From assembly GCF_900108405.1 (NCBI RefSeq), contig NZ_FNXG01000001.1:434001-498000 (forward strand): DNA of 64,000 bases. Reading direction: 5' to 3'. The notes beneath the pieces are model-generated. The model had not been told where the DNA came from. It saw only the letters and a list, made by a program, of their open reading frames with translations, and ran no database searches. Shown here piece after piece: positions 27,168 to 36,341 of the stretch. A program made the position numbers and the translations under genes. Origin of the DNA: Paracoccus alkenifer. GTDB lineage: Bacteria; Pseudomonadota; Alphaproteobacteria; Rhodobacterales; Rhodobacteraceae. How positions within the stretch are numbered: position 1 is the stretch's first letter; each line of letters starts with the position of its first letter.

Positions 27168-28036
27168 GCGCCGCTTTTCGGGCCCGCCCCCAGCCGTGTC
27201 AGCAGCCGCGCCCGCGCGGGGGGCAAGGGCCGGCCCACCTGCCCCTCGGCCAGCCGCGCGGTCAGGAAATGCCCGGTCAGCGCCAGCGCCTCGGCCAGCC
27301 CCCCTGCCCCCGCGGGCCCACCAAGGATCGCAGGCAGGGGCAGCAGCCGCGGCGCCCATTCCCCCGCCGCCGCCGCCGTCACCGCATGGCCGGTGCGGGG
27401 GGAAACCCCGGCCAGCCCTTCGCGCGCGCCGCTGACCGCGCAGCGATCCAGCGACAGGCCGAAGCCCAGCTCGTCCAGCAGCAGCAATTCCCACCGCAGG
27501 TAATCGGCGGCCCAAGATGTGGGTTCTTCATCACCGAAATATCCTCGGGGCTCTTGAGCGCCCGGAAAACGGTCCGGGGGACCGTTTTCAGCGAAAGAGG
27601 CCACGGCAGTGGCGCGGGGGGCAGACAGCCCCCCGCCGGCGCCACCGCCGCCGGGCACCGCGATTCCGGCCTCGATCGCGTCCAGCAGCGCCTCGGTCGC
27701 GTCGGTCAACTGCGGGTGGGGGTCGCGCTCGGGCAGCGCCCAGCTTATCAGCGCGGTGACGGCGTTCAGCCCGGCCAGCGCATCGGCATCGGCCATCAGC
27801 CCCGGCCGCGCCCGCGCGGGTTCCGCCGAGAAACTGCCCAGCTGGTCGTCCAGCCGCGCCCGCCAGCGCAGGCTCAGCCGGTTGCCCGGTTGCAGCATGG
27901 CGGCGCGCTTGACGCTGGCCCCGCCCGGCACCACGCCGGAAATCAGCCCGGCGTCGCGCGCCAGCACGGTCAGGATCACCGCATGTTCGCCGTGCCTGCG
28001 CCGCGCGATCGCGGTTGCCTCGCCCTGCCACTCCAT
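27164..28036 (-). CDS. recO: DNA repair protein RecO with in-frame repeat insertion
   Basis: A 290-residue RecO, the mediator that loads RecA through RecF-RecR at gapped DNA. The N-terminal OB fold starts MEWQGEATAIARRRHGEHAV; the helical part has YLRWELLLLDELGFGLSLD and a single Cys in CAVSG. It is about 40 residues longer than usual. The extra stretch (about residues 125-170) is Gly/Ala/Pro-rich, reads PDRFPGAQEPRGYFGDEEPT at its end, and coincides with a copy of the dispersed palindromic repeat. It stays open in frame, so the protein may be functional with a surface loop. The ATG at 28036 matches the family start. Confidence 0.93.
   Translation of the reverse strand: MEWQGEATAIARRRHGEHAVILTVLARDAGLISGVVPGGASVKRAAMLQPGNRLSLRWRARLDDQLGSFSAEPARARPGLMADADALAGLNAVTALISWALPERDPHPQLTDATEALLDAIEAGIAVPGGGGAGGGLSAPRATAVASFAENGPPDRFPGAQEPRGYFGDEEPTSWAADYLRWELLLLDELGFGLSLDRCAVSGAREGLAGVSPRTGHAVTAAAAGEWAPRLLPLPAILGGPAGAGGLAEALALTGHFLTARLAEGQVGRPLPPARARLLTRLGAGPKSGA
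27524..27636 (-). repeat. Dispersed palindromic repeat, copy H, inside recO
   Basis: Read with recO: a hairpin GCGGGGGGC/GCCCCCCGC (27614-27636), a perfect 10-bp hairpin AAAACGGTCC/GGACCGTTTT (27566-27588), then AGGATATTTCGGTGATGAAG. The order and core match copies A and D found between genes, but here all of it lies in coding sequence. Confidence 0.75.
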
Positions 28037-28102
28037 CCGTCTTTCCTTCCGGTGCCGCCTGCCGCAATCTGGGGCATTATCCGGCAAAGGAAAGGGCCCG
28101 CG

Positions 28103-29887
28103 ATGTTGAAACCATGGATCGAGGCGCAGGCGCGGCTGGTCGAGGTCGCGGCAGGGCGCGCGCCCGCCGACATGGTGATCCGGGGCGGGCAATGGGTGAA
28201 CGTGCACACGCGCGAGGTGCTGGCGGGCCACGACATCGCCGTCGCCGACGGGCGCATCGCCTGCGTGCTGCCGGATGCCGGCGCCAATATCGGCCCCGAC
28301 ACGCAGGTGATCGAGGCGCAGGGCCGCTACATGATTCCCGGGCTGATCGACTCGCATATGCATGTCGAATCCGGGATGCTGACGCCGGCCGGTTTCGCCG
28401 CCGCGGTGATCCCGCACGGCACCACCACAATTCTGCACGACCCGCACGAGATCGCCAACGTGATGGGGCTGGAGGGGGTGCGGCTGATGCGCGACGAAAG
28501 CCTGGCGCAGCCGATCACCATGCTGACCCAGATGCCCAGCTGCGCGCCCTCGGCCCCCGGGCTGGAAACCACCGGCCACCCGATCACGGCGGGCGAGGTC
28601 GCGCAGGCGATGGGCTGGGAAGGCATCGTGGGTCTGGGCGAGATGATGAATTTTCCCGGCGTGGCGGCGGGCGACCCGGCGATGCTGTCCGAGATCGCGG
28701 CGACACGAGCGGCGGGCAAGGTGGTCGGCGGGCATTACGCCAGCCCCGATCTGGGGCGCAGCTTTGCGGCCTATGTCGCGGGGGGCGCGGCCGACGACCA
28801 CGAAACCGTGGCCGAACATCAGGCCATCGCGCGGGTGCGGCAGGGGATGGGGGCGATGCTGCGGCTGGGCTCGGCCTGGCACGATGTGGCCGCGCAGATC
28901 ACCTCGATCACCGAAAAGGGGCTGGACCCGGCCGGGTTCATGCTGTGCACCGATGATTGCCATGCGGGGACGCTGGTCCATGACGGGCATATGGACCGGG
29001 TGGTGCGCCATGCCATCGACTGCGGCTGCGACCCGCTGATCGCGATCCAGATGGCCACGATCAACACCGCCCGGCATTTCGGGCTGGAACGCGAGCTTGG
29101 CTCGATCACCCCGGGGCGGCGGGCGGATGTGATCCTGAGCAGCGATCTGGGCACGCTGCCGGTCGAGCTGGTGATCGCGCAGGGCCGCGTGGTGGCGCAA
29201 TCGGGGCGGCTGCTGGTCGATTGCCCGCAGATCGAGTGGCCCGAGGCCGCGCGCAACTCGGTGCATCTGGGCCGGGCGCTGACAGCGGCGGATTTCCGCG
29301 TGCCGGCCACGGGCAGCCGCGCCACCGTGCGGGTGATCGGCGTGGTCGAGAACCAGGCCCCGACACAGGCGCTGACCGCCGATCTGCCGATCCGCGACGG
29401 CTTCGTTCAGTCCGAGGCCGAGGTGGCACGCATCGCGCTGGTCGAGCGCCACCGCGGCACCGGCGGCGTGGTCAACGGTTTCGTGCAGGGGTTCGGCTAT
29501 CAAGGGCGGATGGCGGTAGCCTCGACCGTGGCGCATGACAGCCACCACATGATCGTCGTCGGCACCTGCGGCGACAACATGGCGGCCGCCGCGGCGCGGC
29601 TGGGGGATTTGGGCGGCGGCATCACCGTATTTCGTGACGGGGTCGAACTGGCCCATGTCGCGCTGCCCATCGCCGGGTTGATGTCCGACCGCCCGGCGCC
29701 CGAGGTCGCAGCGGCTGCGGAAGCGGTCAATCAGGCGATCCGTGATTGCGGCTGCACCATGAACAACGCGGTAATGCAGCATGTGCTGCTGGCGCTGGTG
29801 GTGATCCCAGAGTTGCGGATTTCCGATCTGGGGCTGGTGGATGTGACGCGGTTCGAGATGGTCGATGTGGTGATGTCGTCGGCGTAG
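28103..29887 (+). CDS. ade: Adenine deaminase
   Basis: A 594-residue amidohydrolase that deaminates adenine to hypoxanthine for purine salvage. The metal-binding motif LIDSHMHVESGM lies near residue 90, HDPHEIANVMG follows, and the later histidine region is DDCHAGTLVHDGHMD. The C-terminal domain has GCTMNNAVMQH. Length matches AdeC/Ade. AAAGGAAAGGG precedes the ATG at 28103. It is divergent from recO with a 66-base gap. Confidence 0.95.
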   Translation: MLKPWIEAQARLVEVAAGRAPADMVIRGGQWVNVHTREVLAGHDIAVADGRIACVLPDAGANIGPDTQVIEAQGRYMIPGLIDSHMHVESGMLTPAGFAAAVIPHGTTTILHDPHEIANVMGLEGVRLMRDESLAQPITMLTQMPSCAPSAPGLETTGHPITAGEVAQAMGWEGIVGLGEMMNFPGVAAGDPAMLSEIAATRAAGKVVGGHYASPDLGRSFAAYVAGGAADDHETVAEHQAIARVRQGMGAMLRLGSAWHDVAAQITSITEKGLDPAGFMLCTDDCHAGTLVHDGHMDRVVRHAIDCGCDPLIAIQMATINTARHFGLERELGSITPGRRADVILSSDLGTLPVELVIAQGRVVAQSGRLLVDCPQIEWPEAARNSVHLGRALTAADFRVPATGSRATVRVIGVVENQAPTQALTADLPIRDGFVQSEAEVARIALVERHRGTGGVVNGFVQGFGYQGRMAVASTVAHDSHHMIVVGTCGDNMAAAAARLGDLGGGITVFRDGVELAHVALPIAGLMSDRPAPEVAAAAEAVNQAIRDCGCTMNNAVMQHVLLALVVIPELRISDLGLVDVTRFEMVDVVMSSA

Positions 29888-29888
29888 A

Positions 29889-29912
29889 ATGGGTATTTGA
29901 GCCAGAAAGAAG
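29889..29912 (+). repeat. Dispersed palindromic repeat, copy I (core only)
   Basis: GGGTATTTGAGCCAGAAAGA followed by AG, identical to the core of copy D over 22 bases. The 5' hairpins are missing. It fills the whole gap between the convergent ade and recF stop codons. Confidence 0.7.
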
Positions 29913-30989
29913 CTATTCCTCGGTCGCCGTTGAGGCGGCGCCGTCGCGGTGGATCGACAGGTAGCGGGCGCGCGGGCCGAAGGCGGAAAACAGCTCGCGC
30001 CCGGTGCCGGTCAGGAAGGATTGTGCGGGCAGCGCGGTGATTTCGTCGTAAAGCGCGGTGCGGCGGTCGGCGTCGAGATGGGCCGCGACCTCGTCGAGCA
30101 GCAGCACCGGGCGCTCCGCCGCCAGCGCGCGGGCGTTGGCGAGGATGAGGGACAGCAGCAGCGCCTTTTGCTCTCCGGTCGAGCTTTGCGCGGCGGGCAT
30201 GTCCTGCGGCCCCCAATGCGCGCCAAGGTCGGCGCGGTGCGGGCCGGTCAGGGTGCGGCCGGCGGCCATGTCGCGGGGGCGGGTCGCGGCCCACCGCGCG
30301 GCGATGCTGTCCGCGTGGGGGTCGTCGGCGTGGCCTTCGCCCGGCAGCAGCGCCAGCGTCGCGGCCGGAAAGCTGGTCGCGGCCGAGGCTTGCGCGGCAT
30401 GGATGCGGTCCAGCGCGGCCAGCCGGTTCGCGGTCAGTTCCGCCCCCGCCTGCGCCATGCGGGTTTCCAGCGCCCGGAACCAGCGGTCGTCGCGGATTTC
30501 ATCCCGCAGCAGGCGGTTGCGTTCGCGCATCGCACGCTCATACGCCAGCGCGGTTTCCGCGTGCGAGGGGATCAGGCTGAGCGTCAGCCGGTCCAGAAAC
30601 CTTCGCCGCGATTCGGGCGGGTCGGTCCACAGCCGGTCCATCGCGGGCGTCACCCAGATCAGCCGCAACAGCCGCCCCAGCGCCACCTGCGGCGCGGGCT
30701 TGTCGTCGATGGTCAGCTTGCGCGATTCGCCGGGGCTGGCGCCGGTTTCCACCCGATGATCGCCGATCACCGCCCGGATCCGCCAGCCCGCATCCGGCCC
30801 TTGCCGAGCCTGATCGCCGGGGGCGGCATTGCGCAGGCCGCGGCCGGGGGACAGCATCGACAGGGCTTCGAGGATGTTGGTCTTGCCCGCGCCGTTCGGG
30901 CCAAAGATCGCCAGCGGCCGGTCGTCGAGGTCCAACCCCAGCCGGGGCCAGGACCGGAATTGCGCAAGCTCCAGGCGGGTGAGCGTCAC
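29913..30989 (-). CDS. recF: DNA replication and repair protein RecF
   Basis: A 358-residue SMC-like ATPase that directs RecOR to gaps at stalled forks. Walker A is FGPNGAGKTNILEAL (about residue 30), the signature region is AQSSTGEQKALLLSL and Walker B is PVLLLDEVAAHLD. The start is a GTG at 30989 that overlaps the dnaN stop by four bases (GTGA), so it is coupled to dnaN. It is the last gene of dnaA-dnaN-recF. Confidence 0.95.
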   Translation of the reverse strand: MTLTRLELAQFRSWPRLGLDLDDRPLAIFGPNGAGKTNILEALSMLSPGRGLRNAAPGDQARQGPDAGWRIRAVIGDHRVETGASPGESRKLTIDDKPAPQVALGRLLRLIWVTPAMDRLWTDPPESRRRFLDRLTLSLIPSHAETALAYERAMRERNRLLRDEIRDDRWFRALETRMAQAGAELTANRLAALDRIHAAQASAATSFPAATLALLPGEGHADDPHADSIAARWAATRPRDMAAGRTLTGPHRADLGAHWGPQDMPAAQSSTGEQKALLLSLILANARALAAERPVLLLDEVAAHLDADRRTALYDEITALPAQSFLTGTGRELFSAFGPRARYLSIHRDGAASTATEE

Positions 30990-32107
30990 ACCCGCATCGG
31001 CATCACGACATAGACCGCCGAATCGTCCCCGCCCTCGCGGATCAAGGCGGCGTCGCCCGAGCCGTTGAACAGGAACACCGCGTTTTCGCGGTCGATCTGG
31101 GCGGCGATTTCTTGCAGGTATTTGGCGTTGAAGCCGATCTCCAGGGGCTCGTCGGCATAGGCCACGGCCAGTTCCTCGTCCGCGGCGCCGGCATCGGGGG
31201 CGTTGACCGACAGCACCAGCCGATCCTCGTCCAGCGCCAGCTTGACCGCGCGCGAACGCTCGCTGCTGACCGTCGCCACCCGATCCACCGCGCGGGCGAA
31301 ATCGGCGGCATCGACCTCGAGCCGGCGGGTGTTGCCGCGCGGGATCACCCGGCTGTAGTCGGGGAAGGTGCCGTCGATGACCTTGGAGGTCAGGGTGATC
31401 GTCGGCGTCGCAAACCGCACCTTGGTTTCCCCGACCGAGACCGCGATTTCGGCCTCGTCATCATCCAGCAGCTTGCGCAGTTCGGCCACGGTCTTGCGCG
31501 GCACGATCACGCCGGGCATCGCCTCGGCCCCCGCGGGCAGGGCCGCATCGACGCGGGCCAGCCGGTGGCCGTCGGTCGCCACGCAGCGCAGGCTGCGGGT
31601 GCCGTCCTCGGTCTCGGCGACATGCATGTAGACGCCGTTCAGGTAATAGCGGGTTTCCTCGGTCGAGATCGCAAAGCGCGACTTGTCGAACAGCCGCCGC
31701 AGCACCGGCGCGGGCGCCGCGAAATTCGCCGCGTATTCGGTCGAGGCCATCACCGGGAAATCCTCGCGCGGCAGGGTCGCGAGGTTGAAGTTGGAACGCC
31801 CCGCCTGCACGGTCAGCCGCGCGGTGGCGGCATCGGCGGCGATGTTGACCAGCGCCCCGTCGGGCAGCTTGCGGGCGATTTCGTTCAGCAGCGCCGCGCT
31901 GACAGTGGTGGCGCCGGGGCGCTCCACCATCGCGGGCGCGCGATCCACGATTTCGGTGTCAAGGTCGGTGGCGCGGAAGCTGACGCCATCCGCCCCGGCC
32001 TCGATCAGCACATTGGCCAGAATCGGGATGGTGTTGCGGCGTTCGACCACCGACTGGGCCTGATTGGCCGCCTTGACGAGCACCGCGCGTTCGATCGAAA
32101 ATTTCAT
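30986..32107 (-). CDS. dnaN: DNA polymerase III beta sliding clamp
   Basis: A 373-residue clamp of three repeated domains that tethers the polymerase to DNA. MKFSIERAVLVKAANQAQSV opens domain 1; the C-terminal VYVVMPMRV holds the MPMR peptide-binding site ending. The gap to dnaA upstream is 125 bases, and the overlap with recF downstream is four. No odd features. Confidence 0.97.
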   Translation of the reverse strand: MKFSIERAVLVKAANQAQSVVERRNTIPILANVLIEAGADGVSFRATDLDTEIVDRAPAMVERPGATTVSAALLNEIARKLPDGALVNIAADAATARLTVQAGRSNFNLATLPREDFPVMASTEYAANFAAPAPVLRRLFDKSRFAISTEETRYYLNGVYMHVAETEDGTRSLRCVATDGHRLARVDAALPAGAEAMPGVIVPRKTVAELRKLLDDDEAEIAVSVGETKVRFATPTITLTSKVIDGTFPDYSRVIPRGNTRRLEVDAADFARAVDRVATVSSERSRAVKLALDEDRLVLSVNAPDAGAADEELAVAYADEPLEIGFNAKYLQEIAAQIDRENAVFLFNGSGDAALIREGGDDSAVYVVMPMRV

Positions 32108-32232
32108 GGCTTCCTGGCCCCGTCTGCTGGCCGCTGTCTGCCGGCCCGTCTGTCTTGCGACCCCATCCCGCGGACAGGGGCGCGCGCGCCACGTTGTTTC
32201 AATGCGCGGCGGCGGTCAAGCACTTGCAGAAC

Positions 32233-33597
32233 CTACATCTGCAGCGCGCGGCGCAGCAGGTCGATATCCTCGGCCATGCTGCGATCCTCGCGCCGCAGTT
32301 CCTCGATCTTGCGCACCCCGTGCATGATGGTGGTGTGGTCGCGACCGCCGAAGCGACGACCGATTTCCGGCAGGCTGCGGCTGGTCATCTGCTTGGCCAG
32401 ATACATGGCGATCTGGCGCGGCCGGGCCAGCGTGCGCACCCGTTTCGGCCCCACCAGATCGGACAGGCGGATGTTGTAATGTTCCGCCACCTTGCGCTGG
32501 ATTTCCTCGACCGAGACCTTGCGGTCGGATGCGCGCAGGATGTCGGCAAGGCTTTCCTGCGTCATGTCCAGGTCGATGTCATGGCCGGTCAGGCTGGCAA
32601 AGGCGAACAGCCGCTGCAGCGCGCCTTCGAGCACGCGGACGTTCGAGGTGATGCGGTGGGCGAGGAATTCCAGCACGCCGTCGCACAGCGTCAGCCCGGG
32701 ATAGGTGGCGCGGAACAGATCGGTCTTGGATTGCAGGATCGACAGGCGCAATTCGTAGTCGGTGGGGTGCAGGTCCACGATCAGCCCGCAGGACAGGCGC
32801 GAGCGGATGCGTTCCTCCATATCCTTGATCTCGCCCGGGGCGCGGTCGGCGGAAATCACGATCTGCTTGCCCTGATCGACCAGGGCGTTGAAGGTGTGGA
32901 AGAATTCTTCCTGCGTGGAATCCTTGCCGGCGATGAACTGCACGTCATCGACCATCAGCAGGTCGACGGTGCGGAACAGCTCCTTGAAGTTCATCACCGT
33001 GCGCTCGCGCAGGGCGCGGACAAAGCGATACATGAACTGTTCGGCCGACAGGTAAAGCACGCGCGCGTCGGGGTCGCGGGCCTGGCGTTCGCGGGCGATG
33101 GCGTGCATCAGGTGGGTCTTGCCCAGCCCGACACCGCCGTAAAGAAACAGCGGGTTGAAGGTGACGGGACCGCCCTCGGCCACGCGGCGGGCGGCGGCAT
33201 GGGCCAGCTCGTTGGGCTTGCCGACGATGAAATTGTCGAAGGTAAAGCGGGAATCCAGCGGCGCCGACATTTCGTCATCGCCCATGATGCCGCGGGCGGG
33301 GACGCGGGGCGCGGGCTGTTCGGGCGCCTGTGCCGGCGCGGCGGCGGCCGGGCGGGTGCCGGTCGCGATGGTGAAGTTCAGCCGCTCGACCTCGGCGCCC
33401 TGCCGGCTGAGCGCGTCGAGAATCGGGCGCGTATAGTGGCGCGACACCCAGTCGGACAGGAACCGGGTCGGACAGGCGATGTCGGCGGCGCCGCCCTCGA
33501 TCGCGCGCAGATCCAGCGGTGCGATCCAGGTCGCAAAATTATGCGACCCCACCCGCGCCTCAAGCTCTGACCGCACGCCCGCCCATAGTTCGTTCAT
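32233..33597 (-). CDS. dnaA: Chromosomal replication initiator DnaA
   Basis: A 454-residue AAA+ initiator. Domain I starts MNELWAGVRSELEARVG. A variable Ala/Pro linker follows, then domain III with YGGVGLGKTHLMHA (Walker A) and LMVDDVQFIAGK (Walker B). Domain IV ends with GRRFGGRDHTTIMHGVRKIEE, the DnaA-box-binding helix-turn-helix. The ATG at 33597 has AAGGGA upstream; the frame stays open for 240 more bases but without family similarity. The operon is dnaA-dnaN-recF, with rpsT upstream on the same strand. Confidence 0.97.
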   Translation of the reverse strand: MNELWAGVRSELEARVGSHNFATWIAPLDLRAIEGGAADIACPTRFLSDWVSRHYTRPILDALSRQGAEVERLNFTIATGTRPAAAAPAQAPEQPAPRVPARGIMGDDEMSAPLDSRFTFDNFIVGKPNELAHAAARRVAEGGPVTFNPLFLYGGVGLGKTHLMHAIARERQARDPDARVLYLSAEQFMYRFVRALRERTVMNFKELFRTVDLLMVDDVQFIAGKDSTQEEFFHTFNALVDQGKQIVISADRAPGEIKDMEERIRSRLSCGLIVDLHPTDYELRLSILQSKTDLFRATYPGLTLCDGVLEFLAHRITSNVRVLEGALQRLFAFASLTGHDIDLDMTQESLADILRASDRKVSVEEIQRKVAEHYNIRLSDLVGPKRVRTLARPRQIAMYLAKQMTSRSLPEIGRRFGGRDHTTIMHGVRKIEELRREDRSMAEDIDLLRRALQM

Positions 33598-34037
33598 CGA
33601 CTTGTCCCTTCTGTCCCCGGATCCGGCCGCTTCGTCGGCAGGACATGCGATGCCGCCCGCGGCAGGGGACGAACGGAACGGGGCGAGCCCCGGAATACCA
33701 AGGCACGCGAGGGCCTTGCAGGCCCTGTCATTCTGTTCCCGGGTCAGCCGTTCCGGTGGCAGCCGGATCGACCTGCGGCGCGCCGCAACAAACCCGGTGG
33801 CAGCCGAGGCAGTTGCGGCTGGCGCCTGCCCGAACACGGCGGAATGGCCGGTCCGGGCGATCGCCCCCTGTCGCGAGTGAATCGCTGCGACAAAGCTAGC
33901 GGCAAGCGCAGCGACCCTGCAACCGAACTATGCGCTTGACAGCCGCTTTGCGCCGCGAATCTGCCGGACTGTGGCAGCGGCGCAATTTGTCAGATTTTAC
34001 AGGAATTTGGCAGCTTCCACAAAGCGGGAAGCCCAAC
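33598..34037. other. dnaA upstream region without a gene
   Basis: About 440 bases with no convincing gene. The part next to dnaA (33600-33900) is very GC-rich, while 33920-34030 is less so (TTTGTCAGATTTTACAGG and TTCCACAAAG). I see no cluster of TTATCCACA DnaA boxes, so an origin here is not supported. A long palindrome is listed separately. The dnaA promoter is probably in 33900-34020. Confidence 0.5.
33948..33985. promoter_or_regulatory. Palindrome with GANTC site in dnaA leader
   Basis: TTGCGCCGC (33948-33956) pairs with GCGGCGCAA (33977-33985), and inside it CTGCC (33961-33965) pairs with GGCAG (33973-33977). The sequence GAATC at 33957-33961, a possible CcrM methylation site, lies in the left arm. 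It is about 350 bases before the dnaA start codon. Confidence 0.45.
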
Positions 34038-34067
34038 GAAAAAGCGCCCCGGAAAACCCCGAGGCGC
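34038..34067 (-). terminator. Terminator of rpsT
   Basis: On the minus strand GCGCCTCGGGG-TTTT-CCGGGGCGC followed by TTTTTCG. It lies about 76 bases after the rpsT stop and separates it from dnaA. Confidence 0.85.
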
Positions 34068-34143
34068 CTTGATCTGCAAGCGTTCCGGCCCGTCGATCAG
34101 GCCCTGATCCGACAGGGCCGTCCGGCGTCTGACCGGGCCGGAA

Positions 34144-34416
34144 TCAGGCCGGGACGGTCAGTGCCTTCACACGGGCCGACAGCCGCGACATCTTGCGCGC
34201 GGCGGTGTTCTTGTGGACCACGCCCTTGGTCACGCCCCGCATCAGCTCCGGCTGCGCGGCGCGCAGCGCCTCGGCCGCAACCTGCGCGTCACCGCCCGCA
34301 ATCGCTTCCTCGACCTTCCGCAGATAGGTGCGGATGCGCGAGCGACGGGCCTTGTTGACGGCGGTGCGGCGCTCGGTCTGGCGGGCGCGCTTCTGGGACT
34401 GGGGGGTATTTGCCAT
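34144..34416 (-). CDS. rpsT: 30S ribosomal protein S20
   Basis: A 90-residue, strongly basic helical protein binding 16S rRNA. It opens [17 protein letters not shown] and has [17 protein letters not shown], the S20 signature. It stands between the enoyl-CoA hydratase gene and dnaA, all on the minus strand, with its own terminator. The rpsT-dnaA neighbourhood is common in alphaproteobacteria. Confidence 0.97.
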   Translation of the reverse strand: MANTPQSQKRARQTERRTAVNKARRSRIRTYLRKVEEAIAGGDAQVAAEALRAAQPELMRGVTKGVVHKNTAARKMSRLSARVKALTVPA

Positions 34417-34575
34417 GGGTGCTTGTTTTCTCTGTCGGTCTGTTGCGGTTTGTATCGGTGCGCAAAAGACCCGGCAAACCGCCCCCGAAGGAGCGGTGCT
34501 GTTTCTTGCCTAAGCGGGCCCACGCGCATGTCAGCGGGGCCTATAGAACAGCCCGCGCCGAAAGAAAAGCCGAAA

Positions 34576-35352
34576 TCAGCGATCGCGGAACTGCGCCTCG
34601 CGCTTTTCGGCGAATGCGCTCATCCCTTCCTTCTGGTCCTCGGTCGCGAACAGCGCGTGGAAGGCGCGGCGTTCATACAGCAGCCCCTCGCGCAGGGTGG
34701 TTTCATAGCTGCGGTTCACGGTTTCCTTGGCGACCATGGTGGCCACCGCGGATTTCGAGGCGATCTTGCGCGCCGCCGCCATTGCCTCGTCCACCAGCTT
34801 GTCCACGGGGACCACGCGGCTGACCAGCCCGGAACGCTCGGCCTCGGCCGCATCCATGAAACGGCCGGTCAGGTTCATGTCCATCGCCTTGGACTTGCCG
34901 ACGAAACGGGTCAGGCGCTGGGTGCCGCCGATGCCGGCAATCACGCCCAGGTTGATCTCGGGCTGGCCGAACTTGGCGTTTTCCGCGCAGATGATGAAAT
35001 CGCACATCATCGCCAGCTCGCAGCCGCCGCCCAGCGCATAGCCGGCGACGGCGGCGATGATCGGCTTGCGAACGCGGTTGATCTGTTCGATCTCGGGACC
35101 GAACAGGTCGCCGGTCAGCACGTCCACATAGGATTTCGAGGCCATTTCCTTGATGTCGGCGCCGGCGGCAAAGGCTTTCTCGCTGCCGGTCAGCACGATG
35201 CAGCGGATCGCCGGGTCGGCGTCCGCCGCTGTCACCGCCGCGGCGAGTTCGGTGATCAACTCTCCACTGAGCGCATTCAGCGCCTCGGGGCGGTTCAGGC
35301 GGATCAGGGCGACGCGGTCATGATTTTCGACGATGAGGGTCTGGTAGGCCAT
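34576..35352 (-). CDS. Enoyl-CoA hydratase
   Basis: A 258-residue crotonase-fold enzyme, the length of classic short-chain enoyl-CoA hydratase (paaF/fadB1/crt type). The oxyanion-hole stretch is [12 protein letters not shown], and the two catalytic Glu residues are expected in [12 protein letters not shown] and [19 protein letters not shown], both seen. It hydrates trans-2-enoyl-CoA in beta-oxidation and could also serve crotonyl-CoA formation for the Ccr pathway. It is a single gene on the minus strand. Confidence 0.92.
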   Translation of the reverse strand: MAYQTLIVENHDRVALIRLNRPEALNALSGELITELAAAVTAADADPAIRCIVLTGSEKAFAAGADIKEMASKSYVDVLTGDLFGPEIEQINRVRKPIIAAVAGYALGGGCELAMMCDFIICAENAKFGQPEINLGVIAGIGGTQRLTRFVGKSKAMDMNLTGRFMDAAEAERSGLVSRVVPVDKLVDEAMAAARKIASKSAVATMVAKETVNRSYETTLREGLLYERRAFHALFATEDQKEGMSAFAEKREAQFRDR

Positions 35353-35440
35353 GCGAAACTGTCCCTTTTCTGGGTTGGGCGGCGTTGCGGGCTTGTTACC
35401 AAAGCTCACGCCCGCGTGCCAGCCGGTCGATGCGGCGGGG

Positions 35441-36286
35441 TCAGTGCTGGCACTGCGGGCAGAACCAGCTCGAGCGGCCGGATTGCGTGATCCGCGCGAT
35501 CGCGCCCCCGCAGCGGGGGGTCGGGCACACCGCCCCTTCGCGCCCGTAGACGCGGAAATCATGCTGGAAATACCCCATCTCGCCCGACGCCTGCCGGTGG
35601 TCGCGCAGGGATGAACCGCCGGCCGCGATGGCATCGGTCAGCACGTCGCGGATATGGCCCCACAGCGCCGCGATCTCGCCCGCGGCCAGCGCGCCGCCGG
35701 GGCGGGCAGGATGGACGCCGGCACGGTGCAGCGCCTCGCATACATAGATATTGCCCAGCCCGGCGACGATGCGCTGGTCCAGCAGCAGCGATTTCACCGG
35801 CGCCTTGCGCCCCGCAAGCGCCGCCGCGAGCACAGCGGGGGTGAAATCCTCGCCCAGCGGTTCGGGGCCAAGCGCGGCCAGCAGCGGATGATCCTGCCCC
35901 GGGCGCAGCAGATCGACCGCACCGAAGCGACGCGCGTCGTTCAGCGTCACGCTCACGCCCTCGTCCGTGGTCAGCACCAGATGGTCGTGTTGCGGGCGCA
36001 GATTGGCGTCGTGGTGAAAACCGCCCAGAATCCCGCCCTCGACCCGGATACGCCCCGACATGCCCAGATGCAGCAGCATGGACGCATCGCGGTCGAGGTC
36101 GATCAGGATGTATTTCGACCGCCGCCGCAGCCCCTCGACCCGCGCGCCGGTCAGCACCTGCACCAGATCTGGCGGCATCGGCCAGCGCAGGTCGGGGCGG
36201 CGCTGATCCACCCGCACCAGCCTGCGGCCGGTCAGATGCGGCTCAAGACCGCGGCGCACGGTTTCCACCTCTGGCAGTTCTGGCAT
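35441..36286 (-). CDS. mutM: Formamidopyrimidine-DNA glycosylase
   Basis: A 281-residue base-excision repair enzyme removing 8-oxoguanine. The opening [14 protein letters not shown] provides the Pro nucleophile after Met removal and the catalytic Glu. KYILIDLD carries the conserved Lys, and the C-terminal zinc finger is [10 protein letters not shown]...FCPQCQ. The ATG at 36286 is fixed by the required MPELPE start; the frame extends upstream but processing there would block activity. It is divergent from ubiE with 55 bases between starts. Confidence 0.96.
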   Translation of the reverse strand: MPELPEVETVRRGLEPHLTGRRLVRVDQRRPDLRWPMPPDLVQVLTGARVEGLRRRSKYILIDLDRDASMLLHLGMSGRIRVEGGILGGFHHDANLRPQHDHLVLTTDEGVSVTLNDARRFGAVDLLRPGQDHPLLAALGPEPLGEDFTPAVLAAALAGRKAPVKSLLLDQRIVAGLGNIYVCEALHRAGVHPARPGGALAAGEIAALWGHIRDVLTDAIAAGGSSLRDHRQASGEMGYFQHDFRVYGREGAVCPTPRCGGAIARITQSGRSSWFCPQCQH

Positions 36287-36341
36287 TTCCCCGGTTTCCG
36301 CTGCATGGTGCCGCCCGGACCGGCGACTGGATGGCTGACCT

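Noticed and set aside
33598..33837. An in-frame N-terminal extension of dnaA by 80 codons
   Set aside because: The family starts at MNELW with a good ribosome site at 33597; the extension is Arg/Ala-rich without similarity.
33598..34037. Chromosomal origin between rpsT and dnaA
   Set aside because: No cluster of DnaA boxes and no clear AT-rich unwinding element were seen; in many alphaproteobacteria the origin lies elsewhere.
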